64,000 bases of DNA from Phaeobacter sp. G2 (GCA_025163595.1 CP104103.1:1-64000), one strand, 5' to 3'; counted from the first letter of the stretch, positions 34,550 through 45,776 are shown. Notes: generated by a model from the sequence alone, not told the origin. Program-made: numbers and translations.

Positions 34550-36400
34550 ATGTTGGATCAGGGACGAACTGAGCATTTGGGCGCAGCACGTGTCGATGGT
34601 TTCACCAGGCTTCAATCCCTCATGTGGCCCGAATTTGGCATCTGTACCGAGCAGGATCTTTATGTCCGCAACGCCGGAGCCGTGGCCCTCTCTGACAGCC
34701 AGAAACTGATCCGGTTTGGCCCCGGAGGAGAGGCGCATTTCTCCACCTGGTTCAATATGTTCAATCTGGAAAAATGGCAGCACGAGTGCAACCTGCAGAG
34801 CCTGTTTCTGGCGCTGCAGGGGCAGGGTGAATTTCAGCTTTCGATCTATATGGCACCGCGCAATCAATCCTGGGACCGGGTATTTTGCGACATTGTTCAG
34901 CTGGAGGCGGGGACCCCGCTGCGCCAGGACCTGGCGCATCTTCTGGCGGCCTCGGCGGATACCGGCCTGCTGTATTTCGAGCTGCGCAGCCTTGGTGAAG
35001 GCAGCTTGAAGGGGGCCAGCTGGGAGACCCAGGACGCGCCAAAGCGGCAGCCGCAGCTGGCCCTGGCGGTGACCACCTTCCGCCGCGAAGCGGAAGTTGC
35101 CCGCACGGTCCAGCGCTTTGCCGCTTTCCGGGAGCAATCCTGGATGAAGGACCAGGTGCAGATGATCGTCACCGACAACGGGCAAACGGTGGATCTGGAG
35201 CTGCCCGAAGGGGTCAGCCTGGTGCCCAATGAAAATCTTGGTGGGGCCGGGGGCTTTACCCGTGGCATGCTGGAGGCCCAGGCGCGGGGGGCGTCACATT
35301 GTCTTTTTATGGATGATGATGCCTCGATCCATATGGAAAGCCTGGAACGCACCTGGATGTTCCTAGCCTATGCCAGTGAGCCCAAGACCGCCATTGCCGG
35401 CGCGATGATCAGCGAGCAGCATCGCTGGGCCATCTGGGAAAATGGCGCCCGTTTCAACCGCCGCTGCCTGCCGTTGCATATGGGGACGGACCTGCGTGAT
35501 ATTTTTCAAGTAATCAACATGGAAAACCAGGCTGCACGACCTGTCGCCGATGATTTCTATGGCGGCTGGTGGTATTTTGCCTTCCCTATAGAAGCGGTTG
35601 AGCACCTGGCCTTTCCCTTCTTTGTACGCGGGGATGACGTCTCTTTCTCGCTGGCCAATGATTTTAACATCGTCACCCTCAATGGGGTGGTCTCTTTCCA
35701 AGAGAGCTTTACGGAAAAGGAAAGCCCGCAGACCTGGTACCTGGATCTGCGCAGCCATCTGGCCCATCACCTCAGCTTGCCTGCACTGGAGATCGGCGCG
35801 GGCGGGGTGATCAAGATCGCCCTGATGTTCTTTCTGCGCAATCTGCCCAGGATGCATTATGACACCCTGGCGGCGATCAATCTGGCCGTTGAGGATGTGA
35901 TGCAGGGGCCTGAGTTCTTTGATCGCAATGCTGATATGGCGACCCGGCGCGGTGATCTCAAAGCCTTGACCCAGGCCGAGACCTGGCAAGTATTGACACC
36001 GCAGGTGCAGCTGCCGCCGGTGCGCCATGACCCGCCCTCTGCCTGGCAGCGGTTGTTGATGAAGCTGACGCTCAATGGTTTGTTGATTCCGGGCTTTTCC
36101 CGGCTGGGGCGCAAGATCACTCTGGAAGCGCCAAACCGGGGTCATATTGGTCTGGTCTGGGGGGCTGCCGAGATCACGATCCTGAATGCCACCCAGGATA
36201 AATATTACACTGTGCGTCATTCCAAATCAGCGGCCTGGACACAGGGCTGGCGCCTGTTGAAAAACGTCTGGGCCTTACGGAAAAGCTATGAGGACCTGGC
36301 CAGTGCCTACCGTGACGGCTATGGGTATTTTACCAGCCGGGACTACTGGGAGCAGAAGCTGAATTTCCCAACCACGACCGACAAGAAAGCTGCCGAGTGA
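34550..36400 (+). CDS. GT2 glycosyltransferase, GlfT2-like galactofuranan polymerase
   Basis: The 616-residue length and layout match mycobacterial GlfT2 (about 630): an N-terminal beta-sandwich-like part (residues 1-165), a GT-A domain with LALAVTTFRREAEV, IVTDNGQ, NENLGGAGGFTRGM and FMDDDASI (the metal-binding DDD), an acceptor region FFVRGDDVSFSL (the second Asp pair), then a helical C terminus with a membrane-surface character. GlfT2 builds the alternating beta-1,5/1,6 galactofuranose chain. The ATG has GGGGAG upstream. Glf, which supplies UDP-Galf, lies at 42746. Its stop overlaps the next gene (GTGA). Confidence 0.85.
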   Translation: MLDQGRTEHLGAARVDGFTRLQSLMWPEFGICTEQDLYVRNAGAVALSDSQKLIRFGPGGEAHFSTWFNMFNLEKWQHECNLQSLFLALQGQGEFQLSIYMAPRNQSWDRVFCDIVQLEAGTPLRQDLAHLLAASADTGLLYFELRSLGEGSLKGASWETQDAPKRQPQLALAVTTFRREAEVARTVQRFAAFREQSWMKDQVQMIVTDNGQTVDLELPEGVSLVPNENLGGAGGFTRGMLEAQARGASHCLFMDDDASIHMESLERTWMFLAYASEPKTAIAGAMISEQHRWAIWENGARFNRRCLPLHMGTDLRDIFQVINMENQAARPVADDFYGGWWYFAFPIEAVEHLAFPFFVRGDDVSFSLANDFNIVTLNGVVSFQESFTEKESPQTWYLDLRSHLAHHLSLPALEIGAGGVIKIALMFFLRNLPRMHYDTLAAINLAVEDVMQGPEFFDRNADMATRRGDLKALTQAETWQVLTPQVQLPPVRHDPPSAWQRLLMKLTLNGLLIPGFSRLGRKITLEAPNRGHIGLVWGAAEITILNATQDKYYTVRHSKSAAWTQGWRLLKNVWALRKSYEDLASAYRDGYGYFTSRDYWEQKLNFPTTTDKKAAE

Positions 36401-37620
36401 AACTGTTCAAGAAAGCGCTGCGCAAACCCGCGACCTCCATGCCATTGCAGACCACAGAGGCGGCGCCATTACCAAAGACCGTGACACCGCAGCAGGCAGC
36501 ACCTGTGACCCTGGCCAAAGATACGCCTTTGCGGGTCATTTTATTCATCGGCCATCACAAGGTCGGCTCTACCTCGTTGCAGGACTATCTGTCCCGCAAT
36601 GCGGTGGCCCTGTCGGGGGCTGGCATTCTCTACCCCTATGTGGATTTTGAAGGGCTGGCACATTTTACTGCCCGGGCCAATGGCCATGACCCTTCGCCCG
36701 AGTCTCTGCCAATCAATGTGCGCGAGCCGCATAATGCGCTGGCCTTCCGGATGTTGGCAGCAGAGCAGGGCGGCACGGTTCCTGCCTATCACAGACGTCT
36801 GCCGGCGCTGCCGCAGATGTTTAACGCGATGAAGCAGCAAATCCGGTTCTCTCAGCCTCATACGGTGATCCTGGCGGCAGAGGTCTTTGCCAATTTCAAC
36901 GCCGTTTCGCCAAAACTCATCCAGAACTTGGCGACGCAGTTCCCGAATGCAGATTTCACACTGGTGGCCACGCTGCGCCGGATTGACGAATATATCGCCT
37001 CCTGGCAGGGGCAACGGTTGAAATTTGGCCATAAGCTGGAGCCGTTGCGCGAGACCGGCCTGGACAGCTATCTCAAGGGAATTCACTTCAACTATCGCCT
37101 GATGGTGGAAGGTTGGATCAAGGCTCTGCCAGAGGCCAATGTTATCCTGCGCGACTATGCCCAGGTGCGCGCGGCTGGGGGGTCGGTGGTGGATTTCGTC
37201 ACCCAGACCGGGCTGGATCTGCCCGAAGGGCTGGCCCCCGAACGCCGCGAAAACGATTCCTTTCATCGGGCGGTCTATGAAATCGCTCGGCAGGGTAACC
37301 AGCAGCTTCCTGCAGCCAAGGCTGGGGTATTGCGCCGCTGCCTGCGCGAAAAGACCGCAGAGCTACAGCTGCCCAGCAGCCATGACATTGAGCTGTTTGG
37401 CGCCAAAAACCGAGCCCGCATGCTGGAGAAATTCCGCCCCATCGACCGCTATCTTGGCGAGGTCATGGGGCGCTCGGAGTTCTTTGCTGATCTGGAACAG
37501 GTGCCGGACTGCGCGCCGCTGGCAGAGCTGGACGCCTATCAGAAGGCCCTGGCACAGATCTGCGCCACACCGAAGTGGTGCGATGATCAGGGTGTGACAG
37601 AGTTTCTGGCCCAGTTGTAG
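36397..37620 (+). CDS. Sulfotransferase-fold protein 1
   Basis: The 407-residue protein has a basic tail, then VILFIGHHKVGSTSLQDYLSRN, a PAPS-binding 5'-phosphosulfate loop of the sulfotransferase type (residues about 48-68), and FTLVATLRRIDEYIASW, which fits the 3'-phosphate-binding segment (Arg then Ser/Trp). GTG at 36397 overlaps the GlfT2-like stop, so it is translated with the polymerase. It likely modifies the polymer, by sulfation if the fold assignment holds. Divergent members of this group have no tested function. Confidence 0.68.
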   Translation: MKLFKKALRKPATSMPLQTTEAAPLPKTVTPQQAAPVTLAKDTPLRVILFIGHHKVGSTSLQDYLSRNAVALSGAGILYPYVDFEGLAHFTARANGHDPSPESLPINVREPHNALAFRMLAAEQGGTVPAYHRRLPALPQMFNAMKQQIRFSQPHTVILAAEVFANFNAVSPKLIQNLATQFPNADFTLVATLRRIDEYIASWQGQRLKFGHKLEPLRETGLDSYLKGIHFNYRLMVEGWIKALPEANVILRDYAQVRAAGGSVVDFVTQTGLDLPEGLAPERRENDSFHRAVYEIARQGNQQLPAAKAGVLRRCLREKTAELQLPSSHDIELFGAKNRARMLEKFRPIDRYLGEVMGRSEFFADLEQVPDCAPLAELDAYQKALAQICATPKWCDDQGVTEFLAQL

Positions 37621-37660
37621 TGGCAGAGCACGGCAAAATCTGCCGGAAGTGGAGAGTGAC

Positions 37661-38749
37661 ATGGTGAAAGAAATTATTTTACATCTTGGGGATACCAAAA
37701 CAGGGTCCACCACTTTGCAGGCCGTATTGCAATCCGGGGCTTATCAGCTGCCGGGACAGACACTGCATTATCCGGGAAGTGGGGCAACGCTCAACCAAAA
37801 CCATTTGGCGCATGTGCTGTTCAGAGAGGGGCAGATGAGTAAATCTGCCAAACGGTTTGGTAAGATCAAAAGCGGCTTTGATGGCAGTGATGCCGACTTT
37901 GCTGTGGTCTCGGCAGAACATTTCCAATCTGTCGACCCAGAGGCTTTGCAGCTGGCCATCAAAAAATACTGGCCTGAGTATGAAGGCCGTATCCGGTTGA
38001 TTTCCTATGTCCGGCCCCATGCCGAAAAATTGCTGTCAGCCTTTTCCGAACAGATGAAATTCGGGATGCTCAAAGACGGCCTGCCGGGGTTCTTTGAGCA
38101 GGTGTCGAGCAATGAGAAACTGGACTATACGCCCAGATTCGAAAAGTGGCGGCAGATTTTTGGCGATCGTTTTGAGCTGCGCCCCTTTGTGCGCAGCCAG
38201 CTTTACAAACAGGATGTCGTGGCTGATTTCTTCCATTTTCTAACCGGATCTGAAGGGGTGAAATTGCAGGAGGTTGCGATCGAAAACACCTCAATGACGG
38301 TAGGTCAGATCGCGTTGCTGCGGGTGCTGCATGCCACGATCCGCCCAGATGCAAAACCGGCCCAGGTCTCCCGGAAAATTCGCGCCTCGCTCAGCCGGGT
38401 TGTGGTACAGGAGTTTCGCGATACAGGCCTTGGTGGGGACTGTGCCAAGCTGCATCTTCCAAAAGATCTGTTGGGCGATGTCATCCAGCGCTATGAGGCA
38501 GATGCTGCCGCGCTGGATGCCGCGTTTTTTGCAGGCACCCCGATGGCGGATGCGCTGCATTCTGCCGAGCAGAGGTTGACGGGCCCGGAACAATCCCTAG
38601 AGGCGGCGGATTATTTCTCAGCCGAAACGCTGATGAGCTTTCAAATGCTCTGCGGGGTGCTGAACAAGATTGCCGCGCAGCATCCGGAGAATTTCCTCGA
38701 TATGTTGCAGGCCGCCCGCAAGGGCAGCCGCACAGAGGAAGAGGGCTAA
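37661..38749 (+). CDS. Sulfotransferase-fold protein 2
   Basis: The 362-residue protein starts MVKEIILHLGDTKTGSTTLQAVL, a P-loop like that of PAPS-dependent sulfotransferases, with IRLISYVRPHAEKLLSAF as candidate second binding segment. The ATG at 37661 is preceded by GGAG; the in-frame GTG 12 bp upstream is inside that site. It follows sulfotransferase-fold protein 1 by 40 bp and ends convergent with the adenylation-domain gene. Residues beyond the first 180 are not recognisable. Confidence 0.62.
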   Translation: MVKEIILHLGDTKTGSTTLQAVLQSGAYQLPGQTLHYPGSGATLNQNHLAHVLFREGQMSKSAKRFGKIKSGFDGSDADFAVVSAEHFQSVDPEALQLAIKKYWPEYEGRIRLISYVRPHAEKLLSAFSEQMKFGMLKDGLPGFFEQVSSNEKLDYTPRFEKWRQIFGDRFELRPFVRSQLYKQDVVADFFHFLTGSEGVKLQEVAIENTSMTVGQIALLRVLHATIRPDAKPAQVSRKIRASLSRVVVQEFRDTGLGGDCAKLHLPKDLLGDVIQRYEADAAALDAAFFAGTPMADALHSAEQRLTGPEQSLEAADYFSAETLMSFQMLCGVLNKIAAQHPENFLDMLQAARKGSRTEEEG

Positions 38750-38812
38750 TAAGACGCTGAAGAGGATGGTCTCAGGCCCCCATTTGCCCTTGATCGGGTG
38801 GGGCCGGGGGGG

Positions 38813-41578
38813 TCACCTCAGAAAATGACGCGCGATCTGGGCCGAGAAACTCTGCCGCCCGTTGTGATCATTGACATGGCTGATGTTTTTGAAGTCTTCG
38901 GAGCGCAGGGTGAAATCGGTATCCAGCATGATCTCGATGCCGGTCTCCTGTCGCGCCTGATCAATCAGCCCGCTGAAATGGTTGCTGCCTTGGCGGGCTT
39001 GTTTCAGCCCTGCTGTGCCCTCTGGGTGCTGGATGGGATGGATCACGGCGGTGACCCGGTCACTGACCTGTTGCAGGGATTGGACCCCCTTGATCCAGGC
39101 TGCGACGGCTTTGTCATCCATCTTAAGCTGCCCTTCAAAGGCACGGCAGATTTCCTGCGCGCGCTTGCGTTCCCAATTAGCCTGTGGCGCCGCCTGCGAG
39201 CTGGGTTTGTCAGAGCGGGCAATGGTGCCGCCGCTGTCACTGTCCCAGATGGTATCGGCATCATAATATTTGCGCTCGATGCCTTTGAACGCCCCGGCTT
39301 TGAAGTCCTGCAGGATTTCAATGTCCCCGGCCGGCGGCATGATTGACAGCTGCATGATCTCCATCTCGATCACCGCATGGGAGAGGCGGCGCCCCTGGGC
39401 CTGCAGGGTCTCGCGCACATAGTCGCAGACCTCGGCGATCCCGGCAACGCTGAGCATCGCCATGCCCAGATTGGCAGCACGCAGATCCTGGCCCAGGGCC
39501 TGGGCTTCGGTCTCGATTGTTTCAGTGCAGATGCCGCGCATAAAGCCGGAGGAGCCGATGCAGAGCAGCAGCGGTTTCTGGGTTTCAGAGACAAACCCGG
39601 GGAATTTGTCCAGCATGTCCAGGGCCCGCATGGCCCGGTAGTGCAGGTTACGTTTCAGCTCAGGGGTCTTGAGACTGTTGGCGGCGGGGGGCTGGAACCG
39701 ATCCTTGCCCTGTGGCGCCAGGGCGCGGCGCAGGAAATCCACCATCTGCCACAGTGACATGCGCGACAGTTCCGCAGCACTCTCCTGGGTCAGCTCGAGA
39801 TTGAACTGCTTTTCCAGCCGCACGGTGAAATCCACAAAGCCCATGGAATCCAGGCCCGCATCCATCAGGTTTTCTGCCTGTTCCAATTCGCTGCGCGCCA
39901 GGGCCGGATTGACCTCTTGGGCAAATTGGATCAGCCGGTCATAGCGGGTCAGCTTTTTGGGGCCGGCCGCCGTGTTTTGCTTCTCCAGCCGTTTGACAAC
40001 GCGTTTCCCAATTTCGCCGCGGTCGACCTTGCCGCTGGCGTTTTTGGGGAATTGCTGCATCACCAGCACCCGATTGGGAGACATATAATCGGGCAGCGTG
40101 CCGGCAATGGCCTCGCGAATTCGGCGGCCAGGACCATCATAGCCTTCAACGGCAGCCACCAGCGAGGTGGGGTTTGCAGATTTCAGTGGCAGCGGCACCA
40201 CCACCGCATTGCAGCCGGTAGCGGCCTCGCGCAGGGTGGCTTCGATTTCTCCCAATTCGACCCGGTAGCCGCGGATCTTGATCTGATTGTCGATACGGTC
40301 GATGAAGTTCAATACCCCATCCTGGGTGACCTCGACGCGATCCCCGGTGCGGTAATGGCGCAGCTCTTGGCCCTGGGGGATCACAAAGGCGGCGGCGGTT
40401 TTCTCAGCATCTTCCAGGTACCCATCGGCAACCTGGGGCCCGCACATCAGCAATTCACCGCTGTCGCCGGGACCTGCGGGGGTGCCATCTTCTTGCAAAA
40501 CCAGGGTGGACATGCCTGGCAGGGCGCTGCCGATGGGGACCAGGTCAAACCGCCCGGTGATCGCGTCGGGGTTGCTGGGCAACACATAGCGGGTGCAGGC
40601 GATGGTGGCCTCGGTCGGGCCATACCAGTTTTCCACCCGCTGGGTGGTGGCCCGGGCCCAGTCCTGCGCCAGATCCACCGGCAGGGCTTCGCCACAAAAC
40701 AGCGAGAGGCGCAGATGTGACAGGCTGCCCGGGGCCAGCGCCCCCTGCAGGCGCATCTTCTGCGCCAGGCTGGGGACCGAGAACCAGCAGGTGATGTCAT
40801 GGCGGTGCAGATAGTCTGCGGGGGCCTCGAGATCATGGGCGGTGGGCACGATCAGGTGGGCCCCGGCGCGCCAGCAGACAAACATGTCATGCACGCTCAG
40901 ATCAAAGGTGAGGTCAAAGTTCTGCGACAGCCGGTCGTCAGCGCGGTAATCGGCAACGGCAAAGGTGGCATCCAGATAGGCGCTCAGATTGCTGTGCCGC
41001 AGGGCAACGCCTTTGGGCTGGCCGGTGCTGCCCGAGGTGAACAGGATATAGGCATAGGGGTTGTCATGGAGGCGGGCAGGGGGCTGGCGCGACTCCTGCA
41101 GTTGCGTGGTATTGATCTGTCGTGGCAGCGGAGCATCGCCCGTTGTACTGGGGACCGCCAGGATCTCTGCCACTGCGGGGCCACTCTCGGCGCAATGCAG
41201 CAGATGCGTGGCCCCGGAGCGCTCCAGAATATAGCGGTTACGTTCGGGCGGGAATTTTGGGTTCAGCGGCACATAGGCATGGCCCCGAGACAGGGCGGCC
41301 AGCACGGCGGCATAGGTGTCGATGTCGCGACTGGCATAGATTGCGGTGACCGGGGTGGTCGCGGCGGTCTCTTGCTCGGCGATGGCTGCGGCCAGGGTCT
41401 GTACCCGAGTGTGCAGGGCCGCATAGCTTAGCGTTGTGTCTGCTATGGTGATCGCAGGACGGGTTGCATGGGCTGTGACGGAGGTCAAAAAATCCTGAGT
41501 GGCATGCCAAGCTTGTTGTGTTTGGAACTGTTGTTCAAAGTCATCCATCAAAAAAAGGGTCCGCCAGCTAGAAATCAT
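38813..41578 (-). CDS. Adenylation / carrier / SGNH-like three-domain protein (DltACD-like fusion)
   Basis: A 921-residue protein with three parts. Residues about 20-530 form an NRPS-type adenylation domain: LFTSGSTGQPKG near 180, FDLSVHD near 225 keeping the Asp that binds the amino group of an alpha-amino acid, NWYGPTEATIACT, HYRTGD, and PKNASGKVDR with the catalytic Lys. Residues about 545-625 are a carrier protein with LMDAGLDSMGF (phosphopantetheine Ser near 578). The rest resembles an SGNH hydrolase/acyltransferase (CIGSSGF near 675, NDHNGRQSFS near the end as Asp/His block). No condensation or thioesterase domain is seen. The likely job is to activate an amino acid and pass it on, perhaps to the polysaccharide. 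I use the ATG at 41578 because GGGGA lies upstream; 41548 is an alternative. Confidence 0.85.
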   Translation of the reverse strand: MISSWRTLFLMDDFEQQFQTQQAWHATQDFLTSVTAHATRPAITIADTTLSYAALHTRVQTLAAAIAEQETAATTPVTAIYASRDIDTYAAVLAALSRGHAYVPLNPKFPPERNRYILERSGATHLLHCAESGPAVAEILAVPSTTGDAPLPRQINTTQLQESRQPPARLHDNPYAYILFTSGSTGQPKGVALRHSNLSAYLDATFAVADYRADDRLSQNFDLTFDLSVHDMFVCWRAGAHLIVPTAHDLEAPADYLHRHDITCWFSVPSLAQKMRLQGALAPGSLSHLRLSLFCGEALPVDLAQDWARATTQRVENWYGPTEATIACTRYVLPSNPDAITGRFDLVPIGSALPGMSTLVLQEDGTPAGPGDSGELLMCGPQVADGYLEDAEKTAAAFVIPQGQELRHYRTGDRVEVTQDGVLNFIDRIDNQIKIRGYRVELGEIEATLREAATGCNAVVVPLPLKSANPTSLVAAVEGYDGPGRRIREAIAGTLPDYMSPNRVLVMQQFPKNASGKVDRGEIGKRVVKRLEKQNTAAGPKKLTRYDRLIQFAQEVNPALARSELEQAENLMDAGLDSMGFVDFTVRLEKQFNLELTQESAAELSRMSLWQMVDFLRRALAPQGKDRFQPPAANSLKTPELKRNLHYRAMRALDMLDKFPGFVSETQKPLLLCIGSSGFMRGICTETIETEAQALGQDLRAANLGMAMLSVAGIAEVCDYVRETLQAQGRRLSHAVIEMEIMQLSIMPPAGDIEILQDFKAGAFKGIERKYYDADTIWDSDSGGTIARSDKPSSQAAPQANWERKRAQEICRAFEGQLKMDDKAVAAWIKGVQSLQQVSDRVTAVIHPIQHPEGTAGLKQARQGSNHFSGLIDQARQETGIEIMLDTDFTLRSEDFKNISHVNDHNGRQSFSAQIARHFLR

Positions 41579-41724
41579 TGGGATTGTCCCCAAAAAGCAG
41601 ACATGAAACAAGGACACAATGTGAAAATGGGCGCACCCGCCAGATCTTGCAGATATGATTGCTGTCTATGTTTCAGTCATCGCAAGATGGGTTGAAACCG
41701 TTCAAAAAAAAGATGGGATGCCAG

Positions 41725-42642
41725 ATGGCGATCAAGGTGCTTTATATTGCCGGAGCTGGGCGCTCGGGATCGACGTTTTTGTCATTAATGCTGGCGCAGC
41801 ATGATCAGGTGCAAAATATTGGCCAGATCCGCGATCTGCCCGAGGCCCATAAGGACAAGGCGCCCTGTAGCTGTGGCAGTTCGGTGCCAGATTGCGCCTA
41901 TTGGGCGCCGGTGGTTGCGACCCTTGCAACCCGCCATGGGACGGATGCCTTGCAAAAGCTGCGCGCAGGCATGGCCGCCTTTGGTCAGGCGGCGGGAGCA
42001 GATAGCAATTGGGGAGATGCCGGGGTGCGTCAGACCCTGCAGCAGGACCACGCCGAGTTTCTCACCCTGTTTGGCGATCTCTACCGGGCAGCCTCTGAAG
42101 AGGCCGGTGGGCGGATGCTGATCGACAGTTCCAAATCGGTGGATCTTTGCCTGGCGCTGAGCCTGCTGCCCGAGGTCGAGCTGCATATCCTCAATCTGAT
42201 GCGTGACCCCCGGGCGGTGGCGGTGAGCTGGGCCAAGGTTTTGAAACGTCCCAAGGTGCTGCGTGGCCGCACCCGCAATTGGGCCGGGCGGCAGCGCCGG
42301 TTGGCGGTCCTGCGCGATCTGGCTCCAGAGCGGTTTTTGGCGCTGCGCTACGAAGATCTGACCGTGGATCCACAGGGGTGGATCGGCAAGATCCAGACCT
42401 GGGCCGGATTGGAGCAGGATCTGTCGCTGTTCACCGGCAGCAATACGGCCGATATCTCCTGGGAGCGCTCGCATCTGTTCCCGCCGGCCAATGCCACGGT
42501 TCTGAAAGAGCGCAAGGAGACCATTGTGGTCAAACCTGCCGAGAGCTGGAAGCGCGAAGAACATGCCGCGCTGCATGCCATGGCTGAAGAGCTGACCTTC
42601 CCCTTTGCTGAGACCCTGGGCTATCGCAGAGGGCTCGATTAA
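41725..42642 (+). CDS. Sulfotransferase family protein 3
   Basis: The most typical sulfotransferase here. Residues VLYIAGAGRSGSTFLSLML form the 5'-phosphosulfate loop, and ILNLMRDPRAVAVSWAK is the 3'-phosphate loop (Arg and Ser). RYEDLTVDP and W...GLE follow as in bacterial and animal carbohydrate sulfotransferases. CSCGSSVPDC, a Cys-rich insert near residue 48, is known from this subfamily. The ATG at 41725 starts it right before the first strand (305 residues); ATGs at 41668 and 41713 are also in frame. It precedes glf. Confidence 0.85.
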   Translation: MAIKVLYIAGAGRSGSTFLSLMLAQHDQVQNIGQIRDLPEAHKDKAPCSCGSSVPDCAYWAPVVATLATRHGTDALQKLRAGMAAFGQAAGADSNWGDAGVRQTLQQDHAEFLTLFGDLYRAASEEAGGRMLIDSSKSVDLCLALSLLPEVELHILNLMRDPRAVAVSWAKVLKRPKVLRGRTRNWAGRQRRLAVLRDLAPERFLALRYEDLTVDPQGWIGKIQTWAGLEQDLSLFTGSNTADISWERSHLFPPANATVLKERKETIVVKPAESWKREEHAALHAMAEELTFPFAETLGYRRGLD

Positions 42643-42733
42643 GACAGTTAAGGCGGCTGCGCCAGCTGTGACGGTTGGATAAAGATACTATGCCCGTTTT
42701 GCACAGGTTTTGGGCTGTGTCAGGGTCGAATAA

Positions 42734-43918
<1,185 letters not shown>

Positions 43919-43986
43919 GAAATCTGCCAAGAAGGCCTTGGGTGAAATGCTCAGACAGACGAAATCAGCGAAGGCAAAGAACTGAA

Positions 43987-45693
43987 ATGTCTAAGAAAAA
44001 AAAAGCAGCTAAACCTCAGCATGCCATCGTTGTTCTTGGCATGCACCGATCTGGCACCTCAGCGCTGGCCGGTGTTCTGGCTCGGCTTGGGTGTGATTTG
44101 CCTGCTGCGATCATGCCGGCCAATGCATTCAATCCAAAGGGGTTTTATGAATCCCTGAAGGTGTACAACATGAATGATGCGATCCTGGCGTCCGGGGGAT
44201 CACGCTGGGATGATTGGCAGGCCTTTAATCCAGACTGGATTAAATCCCCCAAGCTGGACGAGTTTCTGGATCGGGGAGCCGAGGTTCTGTCCGAGGAATA
44301 TGACAAGTCGCGGCTGTTTGTACTTAAAGATCCACGCATCTGTCGTTTGATGCCATTTTGGAAGCGCCTGTTCCAACAGCAGGGGATCCAGCCTGTTTAT
44401 GTGTTGACGCATCGCAACCCGTTGGAAGTTGCAGGGTCTCTGCAGGAGCGTGAAGGCTGGCCATTGGCCGCTGGGCTCTTGTTGTGGTTGCGCCATGTGT
44501 TGGATGCCGAAGCGGAGTCACGTGGAACTGTACGATGCTTTACCAGTTATGATCGCGTGCTGGCCGGTTGGGCCGGGGTGGTGAGTAAAATTCAGAGCCG
44601 TGTACAGCTTCATTTTCCGCGCTTTTCCAGCAGTGTCGGGGCCGAGATCGACGGCTTTTTGAGCAACGATCTACGTCATAGGGTTACCAGCACCGAAGCA
44701 CTGGCTGACAGCCCGCTGATTTCCAAATGGGTGCGGAGCGCGTTTGAGACCCTGGAGCGTTGGGCGGATCACGGGGAGCTTGAGGCGGATTATGCGCTGT
44801 TGGATCAGATCCGTGAGGAATTTGAAGTCAGCGCGCCGATGTTTGGTGATTTAATCAATGCGATGCAGGCCAGGATCACGCAGGGGGACGCCGAACTGCA
44901 GGCGCAAAAAACCGCAGCAGAGAGCCGCGGGGCTGAGCTGGCTGCTCTGAGCGCGCAGTTGGACCAGACTGTAGAGCAGGTCACGACCCTGCGCATCGAT
45001 TTGGGAGCGCAGCAGGAAGAAGCGGCCGCTCTGCGACAGGTGGCTGAGAAAAAACAACAGGAAACCGCCCAGCTGTCGGCGCGCCTGGAAGAGAGTAATT
45101 GCTCTCTGCACGAGCGCGCGCAGCAATTGCAAGAGCTTCAGGAGACACTGGAGAACGTCGAGCAAGAGCGCTGGCAGATACGCAGCACCCTAGAGCAGCG
45201 TAGCCAGGAAGCCGAGGATATGGGACGTGCCAACACCGAAAATGCTGCTCAGGTCAAGGTTCTGCAGGCTCAACTGGAGGCGCAGCGGGCCGAACAGAAG
45301 GGAATCAAAGCCGAACGGGATCAAAGCCGCAAGAGTGTCCGGCTGATGCGGCTAAAACTGCAGGAAGAGTTTGATGTAAAGCTCAAGGATGTCTTGACCT
45401 CCCAACGTCGCCATGCCGATGCCCGCAGTGCTGAATTGGACGCGCAACTACAAAAACTGACGGCGGCATTGGCCGAGGCCAGGGCCCTTGAACAGCATCG
45501 TAATGAGGAACGTCAACACCTCATTGCGGATCGCGATCGGAGTGTCTCTGAGCGTGAGGAGCAGGCTGAAGTGATTGGCCATCTGCATCACCGGATTGGG
45601 GAGTTGGAGCAGATGGCGGAGGCCTATGCGAACAGTACATCTTGGAAGATTACCGGACCGTTACGCCGTCTCGTGACCATGCTGCGCAGGTAG
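43987..45693 (+). CDS. Sulfotransferase-domain protein with long coiled coil (protein 4)
   Basis: The first 260 of 568 residues carry a sulfotransferase-like domain: AIVVLGMHRSGTSALAGVL (5'-loop), LFVLKDPRICRLMPFW and VYVLTHRNPLEVAGSLQ (3'-loop). Residues about 280-540 are a continuous Gln/Glu/Ala-rich coiled coil. The end, YANSTSWKITGPLRRLV, is a tail often found at the C terminus of polysaccharide glycosyltransferases. The coiled coil could tether the enzyme to the assembly complex or set a chain length, as coiled coils do in the WbdD family (analogy only). It sits between glf and a giant glycosyltransferase. Confidence 0.75.
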   Translation: MSKKKKAAKPQHAIVVLGMHRSGTSALAGVLARLGCDLPAAIMPANAFNPKGFYESLKVYNMNDAILASGGSRWDDWQAFNPDWIKSPKLDEFLDRGAEVLSEEYDKSRLFVLKDPRICRLMPFWKRLFQQQGIQPVYVLTHRNPLEVAGSLQEREGWPLAAGLLLWLRHVLDAEAESRGTVRCFTSYDRVLAGWAGVVSKIQSRVQLHFPRFSSSVGAEIDGFLSNDLRHRVTSTEALADSPLISKWVRSAFETLERWADHGELEADYALLDQIREEFEVSAPMFGDLINAMQARITQGDAELQAQKTAAESRGAELAALSAQLDQTVEQVTTLRIDLGAQQEEAAALRQVAEKKQQETAQLSARLEESNCSLHERAQQLQELQETLENVEQERWQIRSTLEQRSQEAEDMGRANTENAAQVKVLQAQLEAQRAEQKGIKAERDQSRKSVRLMRLKLQEEFDVKLKDVLTSQRRHADARSAELDAQLQKLTAALAEARALEQHRNEERQHLIADRDRSVSEREEQAEVIGHLHHRIGELEQMAEAYANSTSWKITGPLRRLVTMLRR

Positions 45694-45776
45694 GGGTGGT
45701 TGTTGAGGCCACTGGAATTGATAAAGACACATTGCACGACCAAGGTTTTGGTCGGAGATTGGTAACGAACAGAGAA

